Source: an uncultured Clostridia bacterium (GTDB lineage: Bacteria > Bacillota > Clostridia > Christensenellales > Borkfalkiaceae). Taken from it: 64,000 nucleotides of DNA. Numbering within the stretch: the first letter of the stretch is position 1; each line of letters opens with the position of its first letter. Below the pieces are notes generated by a model that was not told the origin of the DNA, ran no database searches, and worked only from the letters and a program-made list of their open reading frames with translations. The position numbers and the translations under genes were made by a program. Below are positions 1 to 8,219 of the stretch, in pieces. The stretch is from contig CAJFQM010000002.1 of assembly GCA_904419075.1 (NCBI GenBank), positions 1 through 64,000 on the forward strand, written 5' to 3'.

Positions 1-3000
1 TATTGCAGTATGGATTCGTATGCTTCGGGAGTTATCGAAGCACTGACGGAAGCGGGATTTGACGCAAGCAATATGCCGCTTATAACGGGTTTCGGCGGTT
101 CAGAAAAAGCGTTGGAGAATATTGCGAACGGATTGCAAAGCATGACGATTATAGTAGATTTTACGGAAGCTGCCCAAAGAGCAGTGATTGTTGCAGATAA
201 AATTTTGAACGGGGAAGATATTGATGAACTAACGGATGAATATTTAAATAATGGAAATTCGGATATTCCATCAGGTTTTGCAAATGTAACTGTTTTTGAT
301 TCCGATAGTGCACTTAATCCTGTTGTTTTAGAAAAAATAGAAGTAGTTAAACAGCCAAACAAATTGACTTACTTACGCAACGAACGATTTGATAAAACAG
401 GTATGATCGTAAGAGCTTATTATAGTAACGGAGCAACTATGGAAGTTACCGATTCCGTGAATATAAGTCCGCTTATAATCAAATCAAAAGATACTGATGT
501 GGTTATCTCTTATGAGGAGGATGGAGTAAAGAAGGAGACAAGTGTAAATATTACTGTGGTAGAAATAGGCATAGATAACAGTAAAATAAATCAGACACAG
601 CTGGATTATGGCTGTGGGGCGGGAAAAGCGTCGATTAACTTATTTACGCAAAGATTATTATTCGAACATCAAGATTTAAGTGTGGGAGTTAACAATTATC
701 AAATCGAAGTAAGTCATCTTTATAATTCATATTTTGATGAAGTCGTATCCTTGGGAAATGAAGAAGAACATTTAAATACAAATATGGGAAAAGGCTTCAA
801 ACTGAATGTTCAACAATATTTATTCGAAAAAGAAGGAAAGTATCTTTATGTGGACAGCATGGGCTATCGTCATAGTTTTGTAGAACTCGGTGACGGAGTG
901 AGATATTATGATACAGACGGATTAGGTTTGTTGTTGCAAGTTGAAAACGGAGAAAAAGTTGTCGGTGACGGTTCGGGAAATAAAATGTATTTTGATGCCG
1001 AAGGCAGACTGATAAAAACGATTTCCTGTTATAGTGAGTATTTGGTAAAATATTTTAGTTACAACGACCGAGGCCAACTAATTACGATTTATGACGGACG
1101 TACCCCTAATAATGTTATTTCTTTATCCTATGACGCTTCCACAGGATTGTTAAAAACAATGTGTAGTAAACAGGGTGGGAACATTAAACGCTCGATCGAA
1201 TATTTTTATGAAAAATACAATGATATATATTATCTCGTAAAAATAACAGATGAGAGCGGAGATGATGTTTTTGCCTATAATGAATCCGGAGAATTAGTGT
1301 ATGCAGCATCAAAGCTCGACAAAACAGCTCTGACTTTTCGATATAAAAACTATGGCATAACGGAAGTGACGGAAGGAATACAAGACGAAGACATTTCAAA
1401 AAATACAGGACTTAGTGCATCCGAAAATATATATATTTCGAAAGAATATATCAAAGATATAAATTCGTTTTCCATGAAATCGGATAAATCGGGGGTTCTG
1501 GTTCAAAATTTGAAAGGGCTTACCAAAAACAATGATAAAGATGTCAACGTAATGTATTATTTCAATAAAGGTGGGTATACTACGGCGGTCTTGGAAAGCC
1601 CGAATGGAGAAGAAAACGAACTCAGAGCATTAGAGAAACTTCCCGGGGCTCCGATTGTATTTCCGCAATCCAATCTTGGCGAGGACAAAATCAATAAACA
1701 ATCTGCTTATAAAGTTTGGGATAAACTTGAAACGAATAGCTTATCCGAAGAAGTAATAGATTACAGACAAAAAAAATATATTCAATATAAATATTATAAT
1801 GTCTGTTTTTGGCTGAAACTTTCCGATATGTTGGACTCCGGAAAAATTATTGTGAATGTGCAGACCTCTGAGGGAACAGATACGGGAAGTGTATATGTCG
1901 ATAATACGGCAATAAATGCATGGCAATACGTTACCGTACCGGTCCGAATCGGCGGTGATACGATAAAAAAAATCAGTATCAATTCAGGTGATGCAAACAT
2001 GAGTAACTCATTGATTGCCGATCCGCGTTTGAGCTATTCGACGAAGTCAGGTTATTTTATTTCTTCCGAATCGGGAAGCAGAGAAAATATCGATAGTGCG
2101 GAAAAAATCTCATATAAGCTCGTAGGAGCGGACAAAGAAACAAGCATTTCACTCAATACAGAATGTTATATGTCGGGAAAAGATTTGCACGAAACAATTT
2201 TAAGTATTTATAACGAACGTCCTAAAAAAGAAAAATTTACTGCGAAGAGTAATTTTATCTTATCTTTATGTAACGGTACAAGGAAATTGTGGGTGGAGAA
2301 CGTTGAAGTTCATACAAAAAATAATATTTTTCCGTTGGGAATAAAGTATATATCGCCGGAATCGGGAGAAAATTCGTATGGAGTTGCTTGTTTCGAACAG
2401 GAAACGATTTCGCCGGACGATTCTTCGTCTAATTGTGGACAAATGTATCTGTATCCATTCGTATCGTTGGGTGGTTATGCCGGAGAAGCGATCAGGCAAG
2501 TGACGGTGTGCAAAAAGAAGAACGGTGATAAAACGGTTGAAACAGAGTCTTGCATATATGCGGATTTTAAAGGACGTACTTTGCAGGAAACGGACGAATA
2601 CGGGGTAACGACTACTTATTATTACGATAATTTCGGATCGGTACAGAAAAAAATTGTAAGCCATAGCAATACCACAGAAAAATTTGTTTGTGACATGGAA
2701 GAGACATCCTCTTCCGTTTGCGAAAAAACAGAAAAGTCTTGTGTAAAAGCAGAGTTTGATGAGACTGCGGGGAATATCGTTCGTTCAAGTTATAGCGGAA
2801 AAGATGAAGAAGGAGATACGATTGCGGAATATATTTATGACGAAAAAAATCGTATAAAGGAAATTCAGACTTCTTTTAGGAACCTTGAAAATCCGATCGA
2901 AAACGAAGTGTATGGAAAAAATACATTAAACTATGACGAACGTGGAAGATTATATAGGATATCCGATTCGGAAACGCATATTGAAATAGGATATAACGCA

Positions 3001-5337
3001 TTTAACGAACCAAACAGTTATTCGTTAGGCAAGAGGGAAATGCAAAAGATTTCAAATCGAGAAGAAGGTTCAGTCAGTACCATACTCTATAACTTAAACG
3101 AAAGCTACAAGACAAAGATCTATACGGATAAGTACGGGAGAACAGATAAGATAGAAAACTATAAAAATAGTTCTATGGAACGTAGCATCTATTTTGCACG
3201 TCAGGAACTGAACGAAAGCGACGGCGCTGCGGAAGTGACGGAAATGTTTGATGGCTATGAACAAAAAACGTATAAATATACCTATGATGAATTTAATAAC
3301 CCGACCGGTTACAGAAGAGAGAAGAATAATAATGATTTTTTTGAGTTGAAAAAGATCGGTCCCACAAAGATAGAATATACGAATCTTAATAGCCGAATAT
3401 ATCAATTGGTAACAGAAGTCAAATACGATGAAGAAGTGAATTTATTTCCTCGCGTGAGTAGGACAATGTGTACATTTACGGAACATTATAATACTCAACA
3501 ATTTTGGTATTATGCGGATTATAAGTATGACAGTTTGGGCCGAATAAAAGAAGTGATGAATTCTGTTGAACATCATCCCCAAGACAGTATATATCTGAAA
3601 GTCGAAAACAGTTATGTCAACGGAACGGGATTAAAAGAACAAATCCGAATGGTTTCTAAAAATACATATGGAGAAACCGACGATGAGTACGTTTTAACAT
3701 ACGGCTACGATAAACGAGGACGGATAAAGACACAGAAACTCGATAAAATCGGCGCGGACAGTTATCGGGAAGAACGAGAATACATTTATGACGGCCTTGA
3801 TCGAGTGCGTTACGAAAAAATCGGGAATGAAACCCGTGAATATAGTTACGGTCCCGGCGGAAGAGTGCAGGCCGAATATGTTGGGGATAAAGTAAAAATT
3901 TATCATTATAACTTCGTGACAGGATGTCTGGAAAAAATCACGGAGGACGGAGAAGAACGCGAATTTAATTATGACCGATTGGGAAATTGCACGTATTACA
4001 GCGGAGAAAACTATAATTCGGAGGTGGAATGGGAAAGAGGCTTTTTATTGAAAAGTATAAACGGGGCAAAATATAGTTATAATACGCAAGGACAAAGATT
4101 CCGAAAGGAATTGGACGGAAAAACAATCAATTATACATATGACGGAGGGAAATTAATAGCGGAAGACGATTTTGCCTATTTTTATGACGGGGAAGGAATC
4201 GCAGGATTTGCGAAAAGCAGTACATTAAATGCGGTGAAATTTCTGTATGTGAAAGACGGAACCGGAAACGTAATAGCAATATTAAATGAATTGGGAGGAA
4301 CAGAAGTAGCAAGATATAGTTATGACGCATACGGAAAATGTAAGGTAATGAATCCGGACGGAACGGAAAACAAAAACGAAAACTTTATCGGGAACATTAA
4401 TCCGATACGTTGGAAAAGCCAATACTATGACAAAGAGAGCGGATTGTATTATATAGACGGAAGATACTATTCGCCGGAAATTCGGCAGTATCTGTCGGCA
4501 GAGTCATTGGAGGAAACAGTCGAAAAGGGACTGGTGACGGACGGATTCGGATGCTACCAAATAACAGTTGCAAATCCGGTAAATATGGTGTATAATGGAT
4601 ATACGATAGAACCGAATACAGAACTAAGTTATGACCCGGAACCTTTGAGTGAGTGGGAATATTTTTGGAATGTGGCTTGGTCAGGGTTTGGGAGAAGTTC
4701 TACGGATAAAGCGTTGGCGATAGGATTATTCGCGTTTGTAACAGCGTTGACGGCAGTAGTGTCTATATTTGAACCGGGAGTATGGGTACTATATGGAAAG
4801 GCGATGGCTTCAGGAGCGGCATTCTTCCTGGCTGGAGCGGCAGTATCTGGATTGTTGAGCGCGATAGGTGGCGGAGACTTCTTGGAAGGTGCGTGGAATT
4901 ACATACGTACGAATTGGTCGCAGGCACTTGCGATAGAGTCGCTGATATATACGGTGGCTTTAAGCGTAAAAGTCGTAGCGTTTGTCAATGCCAGTCGACA
5001 TGCAAAAATAGCTGGTACAGGAAATGATACGAAGAATATTTCTGAGATAAAATATTCGGATTTGCCCGATGAAGTAAAATCTTCTTATGACGCTTATTCT
5101 CAACATGGTTGGCAGGGAACGGTAAAAGGGCAAAGTTCTAGTGCGGGAGGAAAATGGGCAAACAAGCAAAGACAGTTGCCCACTAACGATAAAGCCGGAA
5201 ATTTGTTAACATATCGGGAATTTGACGTAAGAATGGCAAAACCGAGAGACGGTCAAAGATTTGTGGTAAGTAATCAAATGACGGTTTATTATACACCGGA
5301 TCATTATACAACATTTTTCAAAATCATAGGAGGATAA
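1..5337 (+). CDS. RHS-repeat polymorphic toxin with barnase-type RNase tip (5' end outside window)
   Basis: The frame is open from base 1, so the N-terminus is missing; residues are counted here from the Met at base 10. Residues 1-75 look like the end of a sugar-binding periplasmic-type domain (ITGFGGSEKALENI, then QSMTI). Residues 110-186 resemble a bacterial Ig-like domain. About 1,250 residues of YD/RHS repeats follow, closing with the RHS core NPIRWKSQYYDKESGLYYID near 1463-1482. Hydrophobic helices lie at about 1570-1650. The tip from about 1690 resembles barnase: YREFDV, GQRFVV and DHYTTF supply Glu1737, Arg1750 and His1765, matching barnase Glu73, Arg87 and His102. The inferred role is contact-dependent delivery of an RNase into competitors. 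A barstar-like gene starts 2 nt after the stop. The DNA is AT-rich relative to the rest of the window. Confidence 0.9.
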   Translation, partial: YCSMDSYASGVIEALTEAGFDASNMPLITGFGGSEKALENIANGLQSMTIIVDFTEAAQRAVIVADKILNGEDIDELTDEYLNNGNSDIPSGFANVTVFDSDSALNPVVLEKIEVVKQPNKLTYLRNERFDKTGMIVRAYYSNGATMEVTDSVNISPLIIKSKDTDVVISYEEDGVKKETSVNITVVEIGIDNSKINQTQLDYGCGAGKASINLFTQRLLFEHQDLSVGVNNYQIEVSHLYNSYFDEVVSLGNEEEHLNTNMGKGFKLNVQQYLFEKEGKYLYVDSMGYRHSFVELGDGVRYYDTDGLGLLLQVENGEKVVGDGSGNKMYFDAEGRLIKTISCYSEYLVKYFSYNDRGQLITIYDGRTPNNVISLSYDASTGLLKTMCSKQGGNIKRSIEYFYEKYNDIYYLVKITDESGDDVFAYNESGELVYAASKLDKTALTFRYKNYGITEVTEGIQDEDISKNTGLSASENIYISKEYIKDINSFSMKSDKSGVLVQNLKGLTKNNDKDVNVMYYFNKGGYTTAVLESPNGEENELRALEKLPGAPIVFPQSNLGEDKINKQSAYKVWDKLETNSLSEEVIDYRQKKYIQYKYYNVCFWLKLSDMLDSGKIIVNVQTSEGTDTGSVYVDNTAINAWQYVTVPVRIGGDTIKKISINSGDANMSNSLIADPRLSYSTKSGYFISSESGSRENIDSAEKISYKLVGADKETSISLNTECYMSGKDLHETILSIYNERPKKEKFTAKSNFILSLCNGTRKLWVENVEVHTKNNIFPLGIKYISPESGENSYGVACFEQETISPDDSSSNCGQMYLYPFVSLGGYAGEAIRQVTVCKKKNGDKTVETESCIYADFKGRTLQETDEYGVTTTYYYDNFGSVQKKIVSHSNTTEKFVCDMEETSSSVCEKTEKSCVKAEFDETAGNIVRSSYSGKDEEGDTIAEYIYDEKNRIKEIQTSFRNLENPIENEVYGKNTLNYDERGRLYRISDSETHIEIGYNAFNEPNSYSLGKREMQKISNREEGSVSTILYNLNESYKTKIYTDKYGRTDKIENYKNSSMERSIYFARQELNESDGAAEVTEMFDGYEQKTYKYTYDEFNNPTGYRREKNNNDFFELKKIGPTKIEYTNLNSRIYQLVTEVKYDEEVNLFPRVSRTMCTFTEHYNTQQFWYYADYKYDSLGRIKEVMNSVEHHPQDSIYLKVENSYVNGTGLKEQIRMVSKNTYGETDDEYVLTYGYDKRGRIKTQKLDKIGADSYREEREYIYDGLDRVRYEKIGNETREYSYGPGGRVQAEYVGDKVKIYHYNFVTGCLEKITEDGEEREFNYDRLGNCTYYSGENYNSEVEWERGFLLKSINGAKYSYNTQGQRFRKELDGKTINYTYDGGKLIAEDDFAYFYDGEGIAGFAKSSTLNAVKFLYVKDGTGNVIAILNELGGTEVARYSYDAYGKCKVMNPDGTENKNENFIGNINPIRWKSQYYDKESGLYYIDGRYYSPEIRQYLSAESLEETVEKGLVTDGFGCYQITVANPVNMVYNGYTIEPNTELSYDPEPLSEWEYFWNVAWSGFGRSSTDKALAIGLFAFVTALTAVVSIFEPGVWVLYGKAMASGAAFFLAGAAVSGLLSAIGGGDFLEGAWNYIRTNWSQALAIESLIYTVALSVKVVAFVNASRHAKIAGTGNDTKNISEIKYSDLPDEVKSSYDAYSQHGWQGTVKGQSSSAGGKWANKQRQLPTNDKAGNLLTYREFDVRMAKPRDGQRFVVSNQMTVYYTPDHYTTFFKIIGG

Positions 5338-5338
5338 G

Positions 5339-5743
5339 ATGAAAGAGATTAAGAAAATGAGGAAAGAAGAATTTAAGAAGCTGAATGACGGGACAGCTTT
5401 TTGGAAAACAGGATATCATGTAATAATAAGCTGTAATTACATACAGACGTGGGAACAATTGGCGGAAGCATTGGGAAATGCGTTTCAGTTCCCCATGAGA
5501 AATGAAGGATTTGACGGTACGTGGGATTGGCTGACGGATTTGTCATGGTTGGGCAAACAACCCCGAATAAGCATTTATTTTTATGAGTCGGAGAAATTAT
5601 TAAAAGGAGATAGAAAATTAAAAGAAGAAGTATTAAATTTCTTTGAAGAACTTATTGAATTTTGGAGAGACGAGGAAAATATAGGATTTATAGACGGAGA
5701 GAAAGGAAAACCCAAGGATTTCAGAGTATATTTGGTAGATTAA
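5339..5743 (+). CDS. Barstar-family immunity protein for the RHS RNase tip
   Basis: This 134-residue protein has a barstar-like centre: IQTWEQLAEALGNAFQFP, then NEGFDGTWDWLTDLSWL, equivalent to the barstar segment that plugs the barnase active site. It is larger than barstar itself (about 90 residues) because of extra N- and C-terminal parts. It begins 2 nt after the toxin stop, so the two genes are almost certainly translated together. A strong terminator follows directly. The inferred role is cytoplasmic neutralisation of the toxin tip. It is homologous to the second barstar-like gene at 6775-7167, which shares the WEQxAEALGNAFQ core and the C-terminal VYLV end. Confidence 0.85.
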   Translation: MKEIKKMRKEEFKKLNDGTAFWKTGYHVIISCNYIQTWEQLAEALGNAFQFPMRNEGFDGTWDWLTDLSWLGKQPRISIYFYESEKLLKGDRKLKEEVLNFFEELIEFWRDEENIGFIDGEKGKPKDFRVYLVD

Positions 5744-5758
5744 AGAGTGAATAAAAAT

Positions 5759-5793
5759 ACCCCTGAGGCAATTTCAAATTGTCTCAGGGGTGT
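5759..5793 (+). terminator. Terminator after toxin-immunity pair
   Basis: ACCCCTGAGGCAAT and ATTGTCTCAGGGGT form a 14-bp stem with one G-U pair around a TTCAA loop. It has no long U-tract, but its position directly after the barstar gene supports a terminator. It separates the intact toxin-immunity pair from the silent cassette array. Confidence 0.7.
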
Positions 5794-5827
5794 TATGAAT
5801 AAATAAGTTGTTACGGGAAAAGTGCAT

Positions 5828-5979
5828 AGGTACTTGCAATAGAGTCGCTGATGTATACGGTGGGTTTGGGAATAAGCTGTATAGCAGTGGCGAGGAGCGC
5901 AAGTACACAAACATTTATCCCAATCATAAAACGTACGGATACCTTAAACCTGAAAATTGGCCAAATTTATGGGGATAGA
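5828..5979 (+). pseudogene. Displaced RHS tip remnant, cassette 2
   Basis: The stretch begins with a copy of the RHS pre-toxin DNA (CTTGCAATAGAGTCGCTGAT, compare 4927 onward in the intact gene). In the RHS frame it reads LAIESLMYTVGLGISCIAVA. About 25 codons in another frame then end in HKTGYLKPENWPNLWG-like sequence (read: YPNHKTYGYLKPENWPNLW) and a stop 23 nt before the next gene. So only a hydrophobic leader and the last residues of a lost tip remain, out of frame with each other. There is no start codon with a ribosome binding site. A near-identical copy lies at 7311-7457. The toxin class cannot be told from this tail. Confidence 0.6.
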
Positions 5980-6002
5980 AAAATTATTGGAGGTATAAAG
6001 AT

Positions 6003-6272
6003 ATGGAATATGTGACGGTATTAGAGCACGACAAATATATAAATAGACTTTCAAAGAAATATGATATGACTTTTGACGATGTGCAATTTCAAATAAGTTT
6101 CAGACGGTGTAAAGACGTATGGAACGTATTGAATATGCCGCATAAAAAATTTTGGAGCTTTTGTGAGGAAATAGATAAAATACCGACTAAAAATACAGAG
6201 AAATTTCTTGTCGAGTATGATAAACTATTAAGAGAAACAGCCAAAGAATATGGATTAATTGTACCGGATTAA
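6003..6272 (+). CDS. Orphan immunity-like protein (intact copy)
   Basis: An 89-residue protein with a good ribosome binding site (TTGGAGG, 9 nt before the ATG). It has no recognised domain: mixed alpha/beta, charged, with FRRCKDVWNVLNMPHKKFW in the middle and the C-terminus LRETAKEYGLIVPD. Its place right after a toxin-tip remnant and before a terminator is that of an immunity gene, so that role is inferred from position only. A second copy at 7482-7716 is broken by a 35-nt deletion. With its cognate toxin domain lost, it may now protect against relatives that still carry it. Confidence 0.6.
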   Translation: MEYVTVLEHDKYINRLSKKYDMTFDDVQFQISFRRCKDVWNVLNMPHKKFWSFCEEIDKIPTKNTEKFLVEYDKLLRETAKEYGLIVPD

Positions 6273-6286
6273 AGTATAATTGAAAA

Positions 6287-6318
6287 GAAGTCTTGATGAA
6301 TCACTCAAGGCTTCTTTT
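6287..6318 (+). terminator. Terminator after orphan immunity gene (repeat copy 1)
   Basis: GAAGTCTTGA and TCAAGGCTTC make a 10-bp stem with one G-U pair and an 8-nt loop, followed by TTTT. The same sequence recurs at 7731-7762, in both cases after the same immunity-gene ending, so it belongs to the duplicated cassette. Confidence 0.8.
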
Positions 6319-6494
6319 GCAATGGAGGAGAGTTTTTAGACGGGCGTGGAATTACATACGCTTGCAATAGAGTCTCTGATGTATATGGTGGCTTTAAGCG
6401 TAAAAGTCGTAGCGTTTGTCAATGCCAGTCGACATAAAAAATAGCCGGTACAGGAAATAGTACGAAGAATATTTCTGAGATAAAATATTCGGAT
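6319..6494 (+). repeat. RHS pre-toxin repeat leading cassette 3
   Basis: This DNA matches the RHS gene from about 4865 to 5060, including TTTAAGCGTAAAAGTCGTAG and the codons for SDLPDEVKSSYDAYSQHGWQ that continue into the next frame. Relative to the intact gene it lacks the short segment between ATTACATACG and CTTGCAATAG, and it has a 1-nt net loss at CGACATAAAAAATAG that creates a stop. The frame into the following RNase tip is therefore broken here. The remaining homology is long enough to be a substrate for recombination with the expressed gene. Confidence 0.8.
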
Positions 6495-6764
6495 TTGCCC
6501 GATGAAGTAAAATCTTCTTATGACGCTTATTCTCAACATGGTTGGCAGGGAACCTATCCGGGACAAGCAAAAGGGATGAGAGCAGGAGGTAATTATTCAA
6601 ATATTGATGGGAAATTGCCGGTAGGAGTATATAGGGAATTTGATATAAATCCGCCAATTCCGGGAATAGGTAGAGATGCTTCAAGATTTGTTGTTGATAT
6701 TAATAATAAAATTGTGTATTTAACGAGAAATCACTATTCGACGTTTTTTAGAATAATTCAATAA
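6495..6764 (+). CDS. Silent second barnase-type RNase tip
   Basis: Given from a TTG codon only because the homology is open there; no ribosome binding site marks a real start, so this is probably an unexpressed tip. The first 19 residues (PDEVKSSYDAYSQHGWQGT) equal those of the expressed toxin; after them the sequence diverges. The barnase-type active-site residues are kept: Glu48 in VYREFDI, Arg64 in ASRFVV and His80 in RNHYSTF. The fold is thus the same as the tip of the intact gene but the sequence differs. It ends 10 nt before its own barstar-like gene. In-frame recombination within the shared segment would place this tip on the RHS protein. Confidence 0.75.
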   Translation: MPDEVKSSYDAYSQHGWQGTYPGQAKGMRAGGNYSNIDGKLPVGVYREFDINPPIPGIGRDASRFVVDINNKIVYLTRNHYSTFFRIIQ

Positions 6765-6774
6765 GGAACAAAAA

Positions 6775-7167
6775 ATGATAAAAAATAAAATAAAACAAAT
6801 AACAAAAAAAAGAGCCATTGATTTGACAAATAGTAGTGTTAAGGACAGAGGAGTATATTTTGTGACATTGCATATGAAATATATTCATACGTGGGAACAA
6901 TTTGCCGAAGCATTAGGAAACGCCTTTCAACTCCCTATAAGAAATGAAGGGTTTGATGGGACTAAAGATTGGATGGAAGATTTGGAATGGCTTAACAAGT
7001 ATGCCTATAAACTTGTATTGTTTGATTTTTTCAAATTAGAGAATAGCGAGTTTAAAGCTTTACTTATTAAATTTTTAACTTGTATAGTCGAATGGTGGGA
7101 AAAAGATATTGTTCAATATTGTGTAAACGGAGAATCGAAATCCTTTGAAGTATATTTAGTTGAATAA
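6775..7167 (+). CDS. Second barstar-family immunity protein
   Basis: A 130-residue barstar-like protein with the core TWEQFAEALGNAFQLP, then NEGFDGTKDWMEDLEWL, clearly related to the product at 5339-5743 but with different N-terminal and C-terminal thirds. This fits partner-specific recognition of the different RNase tip just upstream. AAGGAAC lies before the ATG and the gap to the tip is 10 nt. Whether it is transcribed is uncertain: terminators lie upstream at 6287-6318 and downstream at 7203-7239, and no consensus promoter is evident between them. Confidence 0.8.
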   Translation: MIKNKIKQITKKRAIDLTNSSVKDRGVYFVTLHMKYIHTWEQFAEALGNAFQLPIRNEGFDGTKDWMEDLEWLNKYAYKLVLFDFFKLENSEFKALLIKFLTCIVEWWEKDIVQYCVNGESKSFEVYLVE

Positions 7168-7202
7168 TTATTATTCGAGATAATTCTAATGATATGAGAA
7201 TG

Positions 7203-7239
7203 GTGCTTTGCGGGGAATCTTGCAGGGCACTGTTTTTTT
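7203..7239 (+). terminator. Terminator after second barstar gene
   Basis: GTGCTTTGC and GCAGGGCAC pair over 9 bp (three G-U pairs) and are followed by TGTTTTTTT. Confidence 0.65.
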
Positions 7240-7243
7240 AGTC

Positions 7244-7271
7244 TTGACAAATTTTGCAAATCGAGTATAAT
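7244..7271 (+). promoter_or_regulatory. Consensus sigma-A promoter inside the cassette array
   Basis: TTGACA (7244-7249), a 16-nt spacer and TATAAT (7266-7271), both hexamers perfect. It sits right behind a terminator and in front of the cassette 4 remnant and the broken immunity gene. The same block recurs at 8704-8731 with TTAACA as -35. It could drive immunity genes of silent cassettes independently of the RHS gene. Confidence 0.7.
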
Positions 7272-7310
7272 AAATATAAATTAGAACTCACGTACGAACT
7301 GGTCGCAGGC

Positions 7311-7457
7311 ACTTGCAATAGAGTCGCTGATGTATACGGTAGGTTTGGAAATAAGCTGTATAGCGGCGGGGAGGAGCGCAAGTACACAAACATTTATCCT
7401 AATCATAAAACGTACGGATACCTTAAACCTGAAAATTGGCCAAATTTATGGGGATAG
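7311..7457 (+). pseudogene. Displaced RHS tip remnant, cassette 4
   Basis: Near-identical to 5828-5979: pre-toxin copy (ACTTGCAATAGAGTCGCTGA) followed in another frame by the tail YPNHKTYGYLKPENWPNLW and a stop. Upstream DNA differs, being joined to GAACTCACGTACGAACTGGT, which matches the RHS gene near 4905-4925. Not expected to encode a working protein. Confidence 0.6.
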
Positions 7458-7481
7458 AAAAATTATTGGAGGTATAAAGAT

Positions 7482-7716
7482 ATGGAATATGTGACGGTAG
7501 AAATATGATATGCCTTTTGAGGATGTTGACTTTCAGTATAGTTTTAGACGCCGCAAAGATGTATGGAACGTATTGAACATGCCACATAAAAAGTTTTTAG
7601 CTTTTGGTGAAGAAATAAAAAAAATACGAACTAAAAATATAGAAAAATTTCTTGTCGAGTATGATAAACTATTAAGAGAAACAGCAAAAGAATATGGACT
7701 GATCGTACCGGATTAA
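7482..7716 (+). pseudogene. Broken duplicate of the orphan immunity gene
   Basis: The copy keeps the ribosome binding site and start of the 6003-6272 gene (ATGGAATATGTGACGGTA) but has lost 35 nt corresponding to 6021-6055. The shift brings in a stop two codons later. From 7510 the original frame resumes with PFEDVDFQYSFRRRKDVWNV and runs to the same LRETAKEYGLIVPD end. Point differences across the remainder show that the duplication is not very recent. A product from the ATG at 7510 is possible but would lack about 20 N-terminal residues and has no evident ribosome binding site. Confidence 0.7.
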
Positions 7717-7730
7717 AGTATAATTGAAAA

Positions 7731-7762
7731 GAAGTCTTGATGAATCACTCAAGGCTTCTTTT
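7731..7762 (+). terminator. Terminator, repeat copy 2
   Basis: Same hairpin as 6287-6318 (GAAGTCTTGA / TCAAGGCTTC, then TTTT), after the broken immunity gene. Confidence 0.8.
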
Positions 7763-8208
7763 GCAATGGAGGAGAGTTTTTAGACGGGCGTGGAATTACA
7801 TACTCACAAGTGCTTGCAAAAGAGTCTCTGATGTATACGGTGGGGTTGGGAATAAGCTGTATAGCAGTGGCGAGGAGCGTAAGTGCTAATAAACAACCCG
7901 CTAACGCTGTGAATCAATCTGCTGATAACGTGCAATTTAATCTTGCAAATAGGAGAAAAAGTGCTACAGGTAGACGAAAACCATATAATTTGAAAGAAAA
8001 ATTGGCTATGGAGCAGACTATGTCTGAGCCGTTAGCAGGAAAACGATTACCTGTGAATATGACTGATTCACGATGGATGGGAACGGAAGGCTGGATAAAA
8101 ATGCAACGGACATTTAATTTTTATGACGGTAGTAATACGACAATTCATTATGTTTTAAACCAAGAGAGGCATTTAATAGATGATTTCAATTTTGTATTTC
8201 CATTATAA
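7763..8208 (+). CDS. Third displaced RHS tip (unidentified polymorphic toxin domain)
   Basis: The stretch opens with the pre-toxin copy (GGAGGAGAGTTTTTAGACGG, then ACTCACAAGTGCTTGC). From GTG 7810 the frame runs unbroken for 132 codons: a hydrophobic LMYTVGLGISCIAVARS segment in the RHS frame, a polar linker, and the domain KEKLAMEQTMSEPLAGKRLP, MTDSRWMGTEGWIKM, IHYVLNQERHLIDDFNF. Endings of this kind (GW-KM, then HYV, then DDF-F) occur at the C-termini of other polymorphic toxins, but I cannot assign an activity. Unlike the other silent tips, leader and tip are in frame, so one crossover would attach it to the RHS protein. An immunity candidate follows 11 nt later. Confidence 0.6.
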
Positions 8209-8219
8209 GGAGAATGATT

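Noticed and set aside
6495-6764. Independent secreted barnase gene
   Set aside because: No signal peptide, ribosome binding site or ATG; homology to the RHS gene extends upstream of the frame, so it is a displaced tip.
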